Of a stretch of DNA of 64,000 bases, positions 12,605-23,111 are shown piece by piece. A program made the position numbers and the translations under genes. The notes under the pieces were generated by a model. The model made no database searches. It worked only from the letters and a program-made list of their open reading frames with translations, and was not told the DNA's origin. Source of the stretch: Zhengitettix transpicula (lineage: Eukaryota > Arthropoda > Insecta > Orthoptera > Tetrigidae); contig CM073590.1 in assembly GCA_037074705.1 (NCBI GenBank), positions 44,396,395-44,460,394 of the forward strand, written 5' to 3'. Positions within the stretch are counted from its first letter, which is position 1, and each line of letters begins with the position of its first letter.

Positions 12605-12605
<1 letters not shown>
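11579..12605 (+). mobile_element. LTR-1: solo LTR-like unit in a TA target
   Basis: A 1027-base unit starting TGTAATGCC and ending TATATTACA, so TGTAAT/ATTACA form short inverted ends, as in LTRs. It lies between two (TA)n tracts. Near its 3' end is TCAAACCCAATGAAGACCCC, closely matching TCAAACCCAGTAAAGACCCT in LTR-3 and a related motif in LTR-4, which ties the units into one family. AT-rich 3' sequence with AATAAA-type signals indicates plus orientation. No internal coding region is attached, so it is read as a solo LTR. The clade is inferred to be Ty3/gypsy from the 4-base ATAT target seen in related copies. Confidence 0.7.

Positions 12606-12606
<1 letters not shown>

Positions 12607-12651
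<45 letters not shown>
12607..12651. repeat. (TA)n tract right of LTR-1
   Basis: About 22 TA units between the ATTACA end of LTR-1 and resumed LINE-A coding sequence on the minus strand. Confidence 0.9.
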
Positions 12652-12653
<2 letters not shown>

Positions 12654-12654
12654 T

Positions 12655-13535
12655 TGCGTTAAAATCTGAGACTTTACTCTTAATCTTTTTATAAAATTTT
12701 CTGCTTTCATTCTTGTTATAATGTTCACTCATTTCTTCCACTTTCTTATTAGTTGTCTCTCCTTTTTTGGTTCTGCATATTCTATGTGCATGTACCCTAC
12801 AGTTATTATAATTCTCTTTATTGGCTCTTGTGTTGCGTTGCAGGTTTTTAAGTTTTGCCTGCCTTTTCTTTTCGATTGTTCTTCGGCAATCTTCATCAAA
12901 TCATTCTTCTATTTTGGTGCTTCACCTATAGCACTCTTTGCTGCTTCTATGATTGATTGTTTAATGTGGGCCCATTCGTCATCCACATTCGCAGATTATT
13001 TTTCAAGTTCTCCTGTTAGTTCCTGCTGATATCTCTTCTTCTACCAAGTTACATTTTTTATTTTCAATTACCTTCGTGTTTCCTTATAATATTGAAGCCA
13101 GTTTTTGCTTCATTTTAACCCCAGTCAGAACTTTCTACTCAGTAGGATCTGACATGCTCTATATCCGTAGCCCATCTTTTATTAATTAGCACATGGTCTA
13201 TCTGATTAGCTTGATCCGTTCCTGGGATTATCCAGGTTCTTTTATGGATATCTTTTCTTGGAAACCATGTACTTACAACTTCAAAGTTGTTGGCAGCTGT
13301 TAATCTAATCCAGTTGTTACTTGTGGTTTCATGTAAGCTATTCTTTCCAAATAGCTCTGCCCAATTTAGCATTAAAATCTCCTAGGACAACTATTGCATC
13401 ATGTTTTAATGTTTTCTCTCTTACTATCTGAAGTTGGTCATAAAAATTATCAGCAATATCATCTTCTGCTGGGACATATACAGTATATATTATGGAATTA
13501 ACTCTCAATGTACATATCCTTACAGATACTGGTTC
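12655..13535 (-). pseudogene. LINE-A, 5' part: endonuclease and linker (broken, 5' truncated)
   Basis: Minus-strand continuation of LINE-A across the LTR-1 insertion. At about 13510-13390 a degraded frame reads DAIVVLGDFNAKLG, the catalytic block of LINE endonucleases. At 13372-13139 lies TDQANQIDHVLINKRWATDI, containing the DH active-site region near the end of that domain. At about 12960-12655 is the basic linker region with KFYKKIKSKVSDFNAKI. The first part of the endonuclease is missing where LINE-B abuts at about 13540. Frameshifts and stops make it non-functional. Confidence 0.8.
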
Positions 13536-13539
13536 AAAA

Positions 13540-14421
13540 CTCTTCTTCTTCTTCTGAGGCTCTACAGCGTTCCTTTGAACATTTTCACCTTCTCCACAAC
13601 AGTCTTCCAGCTCTTATGATGTTGTACGTGGACTGACCAATTCTTTATTCCTAGCACTTTTAGGTCTTTCAGCACATCATCTCGCCATCTGACCTTTGGT
13701 CTTCCTTTCTTCCACGCTGATAAATTATAGGTTTTCTTTACTGCACTGTTGTCATTCATTCAATAAAGATGACCAAACCAGCTTAACCTTATTGCTTTGA
13801 TATGTCTTATGATTGTTTTGGACTTAATAAGTTTGTTAATTTCGTGGTTATACCTGCTTCTCCAGCAACCATCCATGTTCCTTACCGGTCCATAGATCCT
13901 TCTCATAATTCTCCTTTCAAAAATCAAGTCTTAGCATATCATTCTCCTTCATAACCCAGGTTTCAGATGCATATGTTACTATTGGTCTGATGATTGCTTC
14001 ATATAACCTCAACTTGGCATTTTTTGATAAGAGCCTACTTCTAAATAGATCTATGTTGGCAAAGTATGCCCTATTTCCAGCTGCTATAAGTTCTCTTATT
14101 TCTTCTTCAATAGTGTTAGTTCCATTTATTTTAGAGCCAATATAAGTAAAACTTCTGACGATAATATGATCAATTATGATATCTTGTTTTATGACCGCCT
14201 ACTTTGCATTTCATATATTTTTGTTTCTGACAGTTGAGACCATATTGCACTGCCATCTCTTTAACATATATAAATATTTCTTGTAGTGCTTTTTTAGTTC
14301 ACGCCATTAGTAATATATATATATATATATGTATAAAACCCTTAATTGCCTTATTAGTCCTTTTGGATACCATAAATCCTACTCTGTTCTGTCCTTATTC
14401 TCAGTATTACCTGGATAATAT
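13540..14421 (-). pseudogene. LINE-B, 3' part (broken, internally deleted)
   Basis: A second non-LTR retrotransposon on the minus strand. From 5' to 3': an endonuclease piece ending in GFMVSKRTNKAIKGF (about 14400-14340), a short (TA)n tract at about 14311-14331, then the C-terminal reverse transcriptase region. That region has FTYIGSKINGTN, LRLYEAIIRPIVTYASETW, RRIYGP, LSWFGHLY and KKGRPKVRWRDDVLKDL (about 14200-13562). Most of the reverse transcriptase is absent between the two parts, so about 2 kb was lost at the (TA)n junction. The 3' end is a GAA-type tail at about 13540. Its 5' portion lies at 19614-20035, separated by the BEL insertion. Confidence 0.8.
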
Positions 14422-14609
14422 TGTTGTGGTTTATGGAAAAACACCACTTTAAATCACTCAAATTTATTCCATTCACGATATGCACATATTCTGATAACTA
14501 TACAATTTTCTGCATGTGCTCCATGGCCATGCTGTTCTTGACCGCTAGGGAATGCTGGCAGACGAGAGCACTGCCACCTTGCGGCAAATTAAAAAATAAT
14601 ACACCAACA
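14422..14609 (-). repeat. 3' LTR of the BEL/Pao element
   Basis: A 188-base repeat, TGTTGTGG...CACCAACA on the plus strand, nearly identical to 19406-19613 except for a 17-base segment present only in the other copy and scattered changes. It is flanked on the left by AATAT (14417-14421), the same five bases that follow the other LTR. Confidence 0.93.
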
Positions 14610-14709
14610 TATGCCATCCACCAAAATTACAATAAGGACAATAATCTGAAAATTATCAAATCAAAACTCAAATTATTATGTACACATGAAATCGAAACAA
14701 ATGAAACAA

Positions 14710-15100
14710 TCAATCTTCATTTGGTAAATGACTCAATTTTCGCACTGCACGTTGAGTGAGTCCAGTAGCTGTCTTGACACTTGCCACTCTCACCAGTCCA
14801 TCCTTTTCGGGATGAACCTTCTCGATGTGGCCTAGATGCCACTTTATTGGTGGCAGATGATCATCCTTCAGGAGCACCATGTCACCAACCCGAAGATTCT
14901 GCTCCTTCTTGGGCCATCGAGTCCATTGTTGTCGAGAAGATAGGTACACCTTCGGACCAACATGCCCAAAGAGTCTGTGTGATTTGTTGGACGTATTGCC
15001 AACGTGACAACCTGTTGGCCTGAATCCAAAGGACAAGTAAGCACATCCCCAATTAAAAAATGACCTGGTGTCAATGCTGAAAAGTCATTTGGATCAGAAG
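14710..15100 (-). pseudogene. BEL/Pao integrase C-terminal domain
   Basis: Minus-strand reading with TPGHFLIGD in one frame (about 15074-15040), then in another frame LRVGDMVLLKDDHLPPIKW and LGHIEKVHPEKDGLVRVASV. This is the conserved C-terminal region of BEL/Pao integrases (DUF5641-type). It ends at the stop at 14710. A frameshift at about 15030 separates the two pieces. Confidence 0.85.
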
Positions 15101-15326
15101 GAAACTGTGTGAGTGGTCGGCTATTGAGACAAGCTTTTATTTGTGTTTAAACAGTGTAGGTTTCTTCATATGATAGACTTGCATTACCTAACACTCGTTT
15201 TAAATGAAATTTCATTTACTTCACAGCAGCTTCCCATATTCCACCAAAGTTAGGAGACCTGGGTGGAATATAGTTCCACTTGATATTATCATCGGCCAAG
15301 GCAGTTGCTACCTTCTCCTGGTGTGT

Positions 15327-15960
15327 TCAAGTGTTGAACAAGGTATAAAGTTCCTTCAGTTCCCTATTAGCTCCTACAAAATTTGTTGCATTATCTGAAT
15401 AAAGCTGCTGACATTTTCCAAGCCAATCCAAGAATCTCAGTAGAGCTGCTAGAAATGCTTCTGTAGTTAATGCACTAACTCTAAGTGTGCAGCCTTTGTG
15501 GCAAAGCAAACAAATACAGCTATATATCCTCTAGATAGTGATACACCCTGACGATGAGTGGGCTTCACATAAATTGGGCCACAATAATCGATGCCAGTAC
15601 GGAGGAATGGACGACTTGGTTGAATTCTCTCAAAGGGTAAATTTCCCATTTGCTGATCAGCAGACCTTGGCATTGTCTTGAAGCAGGCAACGCACTGATG
15701 TAATATCTGCCAAACCACACTACTTCCACTATGTGGCCAATAATTTTGTTGAATACTGCAAAGAAGTAGCTGAGGAGGAGCATGCAATAACTTAAGATGT
15801 TCATGCCTAATCAAAAGTTTTGTAAAATGATGATTTCCAGGAAGCACTGCAGGATGTTTTTGACTATATGGAAGTTTAGCTTCAGCAAGTCGCCCTCCTA
15901 CTCGAATAATCCCATGGTGATCTATTAATGGATTTAAGATTTTCAGTCTACCTTGGTTGC
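15327..15960 (-). pseudogene. BEL/Pao integrase catalytic region (frameshifted)
   Basis: Two overlapping minus-strand frames. The first carries the HHFTKLLIRHEHLKLLHA zinc-binding region, the CVACFK pair and the catalytic start, GIDYCGPIYVK, then YIAVFVCFATKAAHLELVH. The second has TTEAFLAALLRFLDW and SDNATNFVGANRELKELY, which contains the second catalytic aspartate and the following DN. A frameshift at about 15490 joins them. Confidence 0.88.
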
Positions 15961-15967
15961 TAACTTA

Positions 15968-17142
15968 TTATCCTTTCTGAATTTCTCGTAGTTCTGATGC
16001 AAAAGCCTCTGCTTGTGTCATTCTCAAGAAGCACTGTAGAGACCCTTGCAATTCTTCTACTGTAAGTAGACCAGTAGCTTGGTCATTAATACACAGCCTA
16101 CAGTTACGTATGAACCGCAGACAATAAGCAATCACATGATTAAGTCTTCTGAATGAAGAAATTGCCACAATAATTTCAGTAGTCTTGACACACACAAATG
16201 ATTCCATAGTCTTCTTCCGTTGCTCAGGCAAGTCACAAGGTATATCAACACTATAGTCTTCTGAAAAGGTTGACATCAGATACTGTGGACCCTTCCACCA
16301 ATTGTCACAACTTATAATTTCATGTGGATGTAGCCCTCTTGAAATGATATCTGCAGGATTACAGTTACCTGCCACATGTCTCAATGGTTGCACAGTGAAA
16401 TGAAATGAATCTTGAGATGGATTCCACAGGAGACCCAAGCTTCTTATAGAAGAATTATCATGAGTCACCTCATGGCTGGTGTCCTTGTCTGGAAGAGGAA
16501 TATTGTTCAACAGTGTAGGGTCATTGCTGCACCATTTTCTCAGTTTGAATCCTCCTCTCAAAAGCAACTCTTGTATTTCCTTAATGAACAATTTTGCTGA
16601 TTCTCTGTCGCTGGTGCCAGTCAACAGATCATCCTCGTAAAAATCACTCTTGATTATGTTTGAGGCCATAGGGAAAATATTTCTACTACCAATTGTTGAA
16701 GGCAGCGAGTAGCCAGGAATGGGGCAGATTCTGTCCCATATGTCACAGTTTGCAATCTAAATGTCGACAAAGGTAAAGTTGGATTCTCTCTGCATACAAC
16801 TCTCTGAAATTCTCTATCACTCTCTCTTACTTCTCTCTGGCAGTACATTTTCTCAATATCAGCTATAAACACAAAATTGTGGCTTCTAAATCTGGTTATA
16901 ATAGTAAATAAATCTTCTTGCACTGTTCGCCCTACCATCAAAATATCATTTAATGATGTACCAGATGATGACTTGCAGGATCTATCAAACGCAACCCTCA
17001 GCTTAGTTGTCAAACTTAATTCTTTTATGACACAATGGTGAGGGAGATAGTAAGAAGGTGGATCTAAGCTCAATTCTGAATGTAACCTGCTCCATGTGGC
17101 CAAGTTCTTTATATTGCTGTAAAAAGGTTGAATACTCCTCAT
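15968..17142 (-). pseudogene. BEL/Pao reverse transcriptase with deleted RNase H
   Basis: Two overlapping frames. 17142-16654 has the fingers and palm start with ELSLTTKLRVAFDRS, SLNDILMVGRTVQEDL and FVFIADIEKMYCQ, which contains a catalytic aspartate. 16669-15968 has FYEDDLLTGT, a YEDD version of the usual Y-x-DD box. After SFHFTVQPL (near 16390) the frame passes directly into RHVAGNCNPADIISRG, which normally lies after RNase H. The connection domain and RNase H, several hundred codons in intact elements, are therefore missing. The join is in frame, and the frame then stays open to 15968. Confidence 0.88.
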
Positions 17143-17210
17143 GTCTCGACTTATCCTTCAATAATCATTGCTCCAAATAAGTAAATCTCTGAACAGCTGT
17201 ATTATGAGTG

Positions 17211-18305
17211 TTACCTAAGACATTTGGATTGCACTTGAATGGAAGTGACACACAAAATCTTCCATCCTTGTTGCACTGAAGTTCGTTTAAAATGTTCCTC
17301 ACATTCATTGTCTTCCCTTGAAAGTCTTCTATCTGCACATTCCTCCATTTCCCGAAACCTCTCTAGCTGGCTGCTTAATTTATCATTTGTAGTGAGGTAA
17401 CATTGTGAATTACCATATGAAGAATCAGAGCTAACTCTGCCAGTTACGACCCAACCCAAACAAGTTTTTTGAAGGTGCAATGGAGATGGTGATAATTTTA
17501 ATTGTCCAACACACAATAAATCATAAAATATTTCTGCTCCAAGCAATAAGTCAATTTTTTTAGATACATGGAAGCCAGGGTCAGCTAGCAGGATATTTGG
17601 AGGCAAATTAATCTTAGAAACATCCACAGAAACAGAAGGCAGATTATCTGTTATCTTAAGCAGAATAAGAAAATCTAATTCAGTAGAAAATACATTGTGC
17701 TGTGATTTTATTCTTGCAGTGACACTGGAACATAATGTTGATGACCCAATACCAGAAACCACAGATGAATATTCATTTCTTGGAAGTCTCAACATTTGTA
17801 CTAATCTTGAGGTTATAAACAATGATTGACTGGCTGAGTCTAGCAATGCTCTGCATGGATGAGGTCTGCCTTGTCTGTCAAATATGAAAATTACTGCAGT
17901 AGACAAGATAACCTGACTATGATTCTTCTTATTGCACAAAAATGTTGAGGTATTACTTGAAACAACTGACATTTGCTGACCATTTGAAGTAGAATTTTTC
18001 TCCAAATGTAGTAAGGAATTGTGTTTTAATTTGCAATATTTACAAGAACCAGACTTCCAAACAGTTGATTTGTGTCCTGGTTTCAAACAATTAAAGCACA
18101 GTCCTAATTCCTTTACAATGTCTGATATTTCTTTAGATGATTTAGTCAAGAATTTTTCACATTGATAAATGGCATGTTTGTTTGAACACACTGCACACTG
18201 CATTGCTGATGTTGCATGTATGATAAATTGGCTACCTTTATTGGCCTTGTCTGTGGTGGTGCCTTTGGCATCCAATTTTGATCTACAGCATGTAACACAT
18301 AGCAT
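17211..18305 (-). pseudogene. BEL/Pao zinc knuckles and aspartic protease
   Basis: A 364-codon open frame. Cysteine/histidine knuckles come first: CAVCSNKHAIYQCEKF at about residues 37-52, and CFNCLKPGHKS then CKYC at about 70-92. The retropepsin-like protease follows, with ALLDSASQSLFI around residue 153. The usual third residue G or T is here A in DSA, a form seen in BEL proteases. The DLLLGAEIF and LGWVVTGRV blocks typical of the BEL protease region follow. The open frame ends at 17211, just before the reverse transcriptase frame. Confidence 0.85.
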
Positions 18306-19185
18306 CTCTGCTCCATAAATGCAAATAGTTCTTCAGCACTAGCAAGTTCAGTGGTTTTCTATGATTTCTCCCATTCTTTGAGTGTAACAGGATCCATCTT
18401 TCTCGTAATCAAATGAATTATGATTTGTTCCCAAGATTCTGTATTTTGGCCTAAAGAATTCAATGATCTTATATGTTTTCTAGCTTCATCTAATAAAGCC
18501 GTTAATCCACGAGCAGATTCGCGGTCCAATTTTTTGCATTTGAAATAATGCTCTTATGTGTTTACTTATAATGTACTTTTTGTTTTCAAATCTATTTTTA
18601 ATTAATTGCCAAGCCGTAAGGTAGTTTGCGTCAGAAATATCTAGGGACTGAATCACATTTAATGCTTCGCCTGAAAGGGTTGAACATAAATAATGGAATT
18701 TTTGGATATTTGTCAATAAACTATTTTCGTGGATGAGTGACGAAAATGTGTCGCGAAATATTAACCAGTCGACGAAGTTTCCTTTAAACACTGGTAATTC
18801 TATCACAGGAAGCCTAATTCCTGAAGATGTTACTACGTCATTACTATTTGTTCCTATTTGCGAGAAACGCGGCAATTTACTTTGTTCCTGCTGTGATAAC
18901 AAATTCTCCACTCTGGACACAATTGCAAAAATATTCGTTTTCAAATAAATCACGAACGGCGCCATCAAGATTGTCCTGAATCGTTTCTAGTTCAGATTGA
19001 ATAACATCAAATTCTTTATAAATATGTTTGAACTTCTCGAACCTTGCCTTTAATTGTATATAGTCTAGAGCTGTTATAAATGAATCTAAATAGTTTGTCA
19101 TACGAGTCAATCTTGCCTTAATTTGTCCACGTTTGATAGTAAGTGCATTCACGTTTGCCGCCATGCCACTCAACAATGGAAACAA
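18306..19185 (-). pseudogene. BEL/Pao Gag (frameshifted)
   Basis: The N-terminal part (19185-18877) is a helix-rich segment with IKRGQIKARLTRMTNYLDS and ELETIQDNLDGAVRDLFENE. A second frame (18968-18486) carries RLPVIELPVFKGNFVDWLIF and FHYLCSTLSGEALNVIQSL, then YLTAWQLIKNRFENKK; these are hallmarks of the BEL/Pao Gag conserved domain. A further frame change at about 18490 leads into the Gag C-terminus. Two frameshifts make it non-functional. Confidence 0.85.
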
Positions 19186-19405
19186 TGACGAAACAACACC
19201 GAATACTCCAAGAAATAATTGGGAAATGTGCTCACATACCTGTGATTGACTCGTTATACTGAATGCTTCTTGCCAGCGACGATATCAACATATTCTTGCT
19301 TCAGAATGCTCGCACGTTGCTACTTTGCTTCTCGCACACGCTGACCACGTTTTCTCAATGCTTGATTATTTGCCGGCACGTCTATCCGGTTGCGGAAGAC
19401 CAAAA

Positions 19406-19613
19406 TGTTGTGGTTTATGGAATAAAACACCGCTGTAAATCACTCAAATATATTCCATTCATGATATGCACATATTCTGATAACTATACCATTTTCTGCG
19501 TGTACTCCACGGCCATGCTGTTCTTGACGACACGTTCCCCACGTGACCGCTGGGAATGCTGGTAGACGAGGTGACTGCCACCTCGCGGCAAATTAAAAAA
19601 TAATACACCAACA
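19406..19613 (-). repeat. 5' LTR of the BEL/Pao element
   Basis: A 208-base copy of the repeat at 14422-14609, starting TGTTGTGG and ending CACCAACA on the plus strand. It is followed by the AATAT target duplication (19614-19618). Confidence 0.93.
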
Positions 19614-20035
19614 AATATAATGTAACATTGTTTTTCTTTAATGAATCTAATCTCTTGGAGAGTGACTGTATCCATTTCATACTTTTTATAATCTTTTCAG
19701 CTATGCTAATCATTGCTCCAGCTTGTAACAAGGTTCTAATGTTCCATGTTCCGAATCGTAAACCTTTATTTGAGTACCTTTCCTTTTGCCTAGGTCGTAT
19801 ATGAAGGGGCAGCCCGGCTTTTACTATTGAGACCTTCGAAACAGTTTAGTTTTTTCAGAGGTAGGGTAATCAGCCCCACGCCCAACCCCCAACCTGGAGG
19901 GCCAGTGAACTGTTCTTAGTCTGACTCCTCTCCTTTGACCTGTCTGGCTTGGGTGGCCCTACCAGGAGCTTGCGCTCCCGCCAGTATAGCTCTCAGGGTC
20001 ATTGGAGTGCGCAAACCTCCCCGCCACGTTAAGGC
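19614..20035 (-). pseudogene. LINE-B, 5' end and start of endonuclease
   Basis: On the minus strand a degraded frame reads NIRTLLQAGAMISIAEKI (about 19745-19690), then in a shifted frame MDTVTLQEIRFIKEKQ (from 19675). This is the start of the LINE endonuclease (WNxRTL and the LQEIR catalytic block). Upstream to about 20035 is a GC-rich leader with CCTGGTAGGGCCACCCAAGC on the minus strand, probably the 5' untranslated region. It continues on the other side of the BEL element at 14421. Confidence 0.75.
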
Positions 20036-20479
20036 GAAAGGTCATTAATTTGTACAAAATAACGGTGGGAAAAACACTATCAGTGTCACTGAAAAATATT
20101 TAATCGACCCAAACATCGGTTTCAAACCCCGGTTCAAAAGGAAAATGTGTACAAAATTAGCTCGAAATTTCACCACGTGTTTAAAATTGTATGTGGAACA
20201 CACAACAAATTTATTTATTAAAAAGAAGAGGTTTAGGAAGATTGACGTCTTGTGGTTTAGTGGTCAGCGTCACTGGCTCATTGTACAGAGGTACCTGGTG
20301 TATGTGTATGTTGTATGCGTATGTTTCCAGGAGAAACTCCGAGAACATATTTTCCTACAAAGTCAAACCTAACAGTCGCTAATGACCTGAGCACTTGATA
20401 CGACTATAAATAAATAGTCCGAGATTAAAAACATGTTTATGGTTTTCGTCATTTAGAAGATATTTCCCACGTTAGTTTT

Positions 20480-23111
20480 CAGGGCCCGCTCTAGGGGCCG
20501 GCATCTCGGACATTTGTCCGAGGCGCAAAAATTGAGAGGCGCCATTTTGGTTGTAGTATGAGAAAAATATTTGTGTGTTAATTACCCAATTAATACAAAA
20601 TGTTACATATCGGTTTTTTCGTTCACAAAAAAATTACAATGCGTAGCGTATTTATATTGTTTATGGATATAAGCTAAAAATATTTACACTATATTGAAAA
20701 ATTAACGCAGAATTTGTAAAGGACGCTACTTGAACATGTTCGAAGATGCATATATATTTCTCTGAACAGAATAGCATTAACACGTAATCAGAGCCGTTGC
20801 TTCAACTTGTATTTGAAGGTGCTTAGACTTACTTATTAGCCCTACCTCTAATTATAAAAGGACGATACATAATAGCATAATTTTCAGCTGTATAATTAGT
20901 TCTCTTTCAAACGAGGATTTTAAAAGTTGGAAGCACCTCGGCAAAACTTAAAAAGAGCATGAAATTTTCAAAAACAGTATTAAGACCCTGGAAACGAACC
21001 AAAGGTTAAAGTGTTGTAAAACTGCAGATGCGACCTCTCAAATAATTATTTACGGCGAAACAAATCAATGGAACGAGGTGCTTCATAGTATCCTAGCAAT
21101 TACTAAAATGCTTGATAATAGTTTTCGACTCTTCAAGGTACAAACGACAAGTTGTTTGAGTATAATAACGGTAATTTCCTAAAAATAGTTGAGTTACGCT
21201 CACTATCTCGGAAAAAATATTCATTACAAGATAATAGATCTGCTGCATAAAAGTGTAAAATCTCATATTATTGATGAAATACAAAAATCTAAATATTTTC
21301 CATAATTTCAAACTGTACTCCCCATATTAGTAAGATAAAGCTAATGACTCTTGTAATCAGATGTTTCAATCAATTAATTTGCAGCTGATGTTGAAATTAA
21401 AATTTATGAAAGCCTTATAGGCTTATCAGTCGAACGATCCATAGGAAAACAAATGTTTAATATTAGAATTGGGTTTAAATTTGCAGGATATCAGAGGCCA
21501 GGGATATGACAACTGGTCCAATATGAAGGGCGATAAAGCAGGAGTGCAATCTACATCATCTTCTTCCAATAAATGAAACAGAGCGTTTGTTTGTGTGTTT
21601 GTATGTCCCTTATACAAATCTACACCGGTGCAGCAAAATGCACCAAATTTCGTACACGTGTTCTTTGCGACCAGGAAACAAACACTGACGGGTTAGGCCC
21701 GCATACCACCCCTAGTAGCGGGGTTGTACGGGGGTGAAAAAATTCAAACTTTCTTACACAGCCGATATTTTAGACAGATAAATATTTTTAGGGGTTAAAG
21801 AGATTGATAGTGTTTCTACCGATGTTATCTGAGTAGAATTTCAACCCATTTACATAGAGGCCTTTGAGTGTTCATTTGCTAAGTACTTACCAAAAACAAG
21901 AAATTGATAATTTAATAAATTTATTAAATTGTACTAAAAAATGGATGTTTTTGTCCTTATTAGTTATTAGGCACAAAATACTAGATTCCAGTAATCCGAT
22001 AAGAAACTTTATGGAAACAAAGATTTTGATCTAGCTTCTGCACTTGATATTTTACAAAAACTGCGAAATATGTTTAACAATCTTCGATCGAATTTGTTCT
22101 TCAATGAAACTATAATTGATGCAAAAGAACAAGCTACCGAAATTGAAATGGAGACTAATTTTGAATCAACAAGAACATACCGCCTTTAGTAGAAGAAAAA
22201 AAGGTTTCATACGAAATCCATCGAAGATCCATAAGAAAAATATGAAATAGATTTTTTTAATTGTACAATCGATCAAGTACGAATGGTTCTTGATGCTATA
22301 TTTGAACAACTTAGTAATCATAGTAACTATTTTCAATTTTTATATTATATATACGATGCCCAAAGAAATGCTACTAAAACACTATATGAGTTTAGAATGT
22401 ATTTTAACTAATCGTGATTCTGTTGACATAAATGGGGTAGAATTAGCAAAGAAAATTTCTACAGTATCTGCGCTCTTGCATAAAAAAGAAAGCCTCGGCA
22501 ATGTATTGAGCTTAATTACAAAGTCAAATTTTGCCCTAAGCTTTAATAGTGCTTTCCAAATATTGCTTACAATACCAATAACTATATCAAGTGGCAAAAG
22601 GAGTTTCGCTAAGTTAATTAATTAAGAATTCTTTACATTCAACACTTAATAAAATCGTCTTAATTGTTTGGACATTTTGGCAACAGAACATGACGTAGCT
22701 GATCAAGTGAATTTAAAGCAGGTAATAAAAAGTTATCAAAACTAAAAGTAATTTTTTTTTTGTAATTTTAGTTTAGTTGGTTACCTTGTTTTATTTTCAA
22801 ATTCATGTCATTTTGATTGTTTTTGCAATAATATATATTTGTAATAGCATTTAAAAATTTAAAAAAATAAATGCTAAATTTGTAGCCAGGTACAGATACT
22901 TAATTGCTATTGTTTTGTTCTGCGAGATTAACGATATTATGTTGTGTTATATGTTTATTTCTAAATATATGTTTCTTATTAAAAACTAAATAAAATAATT
23001 TGATTTATATTAAAAATTAAAAATATGGAATTTTATTTTAAATATGTATTTTTATAGGGGCGGCAATTTGTCATTTTGTCCTGATCGAAGTATCCGCTAG
23101 AGCGGGCGCTG
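20480..23111 (+). mobile_element. hAT-family DNA transposon, degenerate
   Basis: A 2632-base element whose ends are inverted repeats. The left end is CAGGGCCCGCTCTAGGGGCC; the right end, read on the minus strand, starts CAGCGCCCGCTCTAGCGGAT. The transposase lies on the plus strand but is broken by many stops and frameshifts. Pieces that can be read are FKSWKHLG (about 20920), ETNQWNEVLHSILAITKML (about 21058-21112), SHIIDEIQKSKYF and IRGQGYDNWSNMKGDKAGVQ (about 21490-21550). These resemble hAT transposases with a TTF-type N-terminus. The C-terminal dimerisation region is at 22400-22625, with FQILLTIPITISSGKRSFAK. Flanking octamers TTAGTTTT and TATCTTTT agree at only five of eight positions, so the target duplication is eroded or absent. 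The nucleotide composition matches the surroundings. Confidence 0.85.
21575..21945. repeat. Repeat inserted in the hAT transposase
   Basis: Transposase similarity stops after about 21560 and resumes at about 22005. The intervening sequence contains CACCAAATTTCGTACACGTG and CACCCCTAGTAGCGGGGTTG, which resemble the flank of the composite repeat at 9870-10040. It is read as a secondary insertion; the edges are approximate. Confidence 0.5.

Larger units (their letters stand above)
14422..19613 (-). mobile_element. BEL/Pao LTR retrotransposon, degenerate
   Basis: A 5192-base element on the minus strand with two LTRs (19406-19613 upstream, 14422-14609 downstream). A perfect AATAT target duplication at 14417-14421 and 19614-19618 is of the length expected for BEL/Pao. 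The interior has Gag, zinc knuckles, aspartic protease, reverse transcriptase, integrase and the C-terminal domain in BEL order. It interrupts the endonuclease of LINE-B, which resumes on each side. Frameshifts in Gag and integrase and a large deletion between reverse transcriptase and RNase H make it non-autonomous. LTR divergence shows that it is not a recent insertion. Confidence 0.93.

Noticed and set aside
12721..13029. 102-codon plus-strand ORF
   Set aside because: Antisense of LINE-A linker coding sequence, which is recognisable on the minus strand.
20115..20290. tRNA- or SINE-like boxes (GGTTTAGTGGTCAGCGTC at about 20254; TTTCAAACCCCGGTTC at about 20119)
   Set aside because: The boxes are in the wrong order and spacing for one tRNA-derived promoter. 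Possibly SINE debris, not strong enough to annotate.
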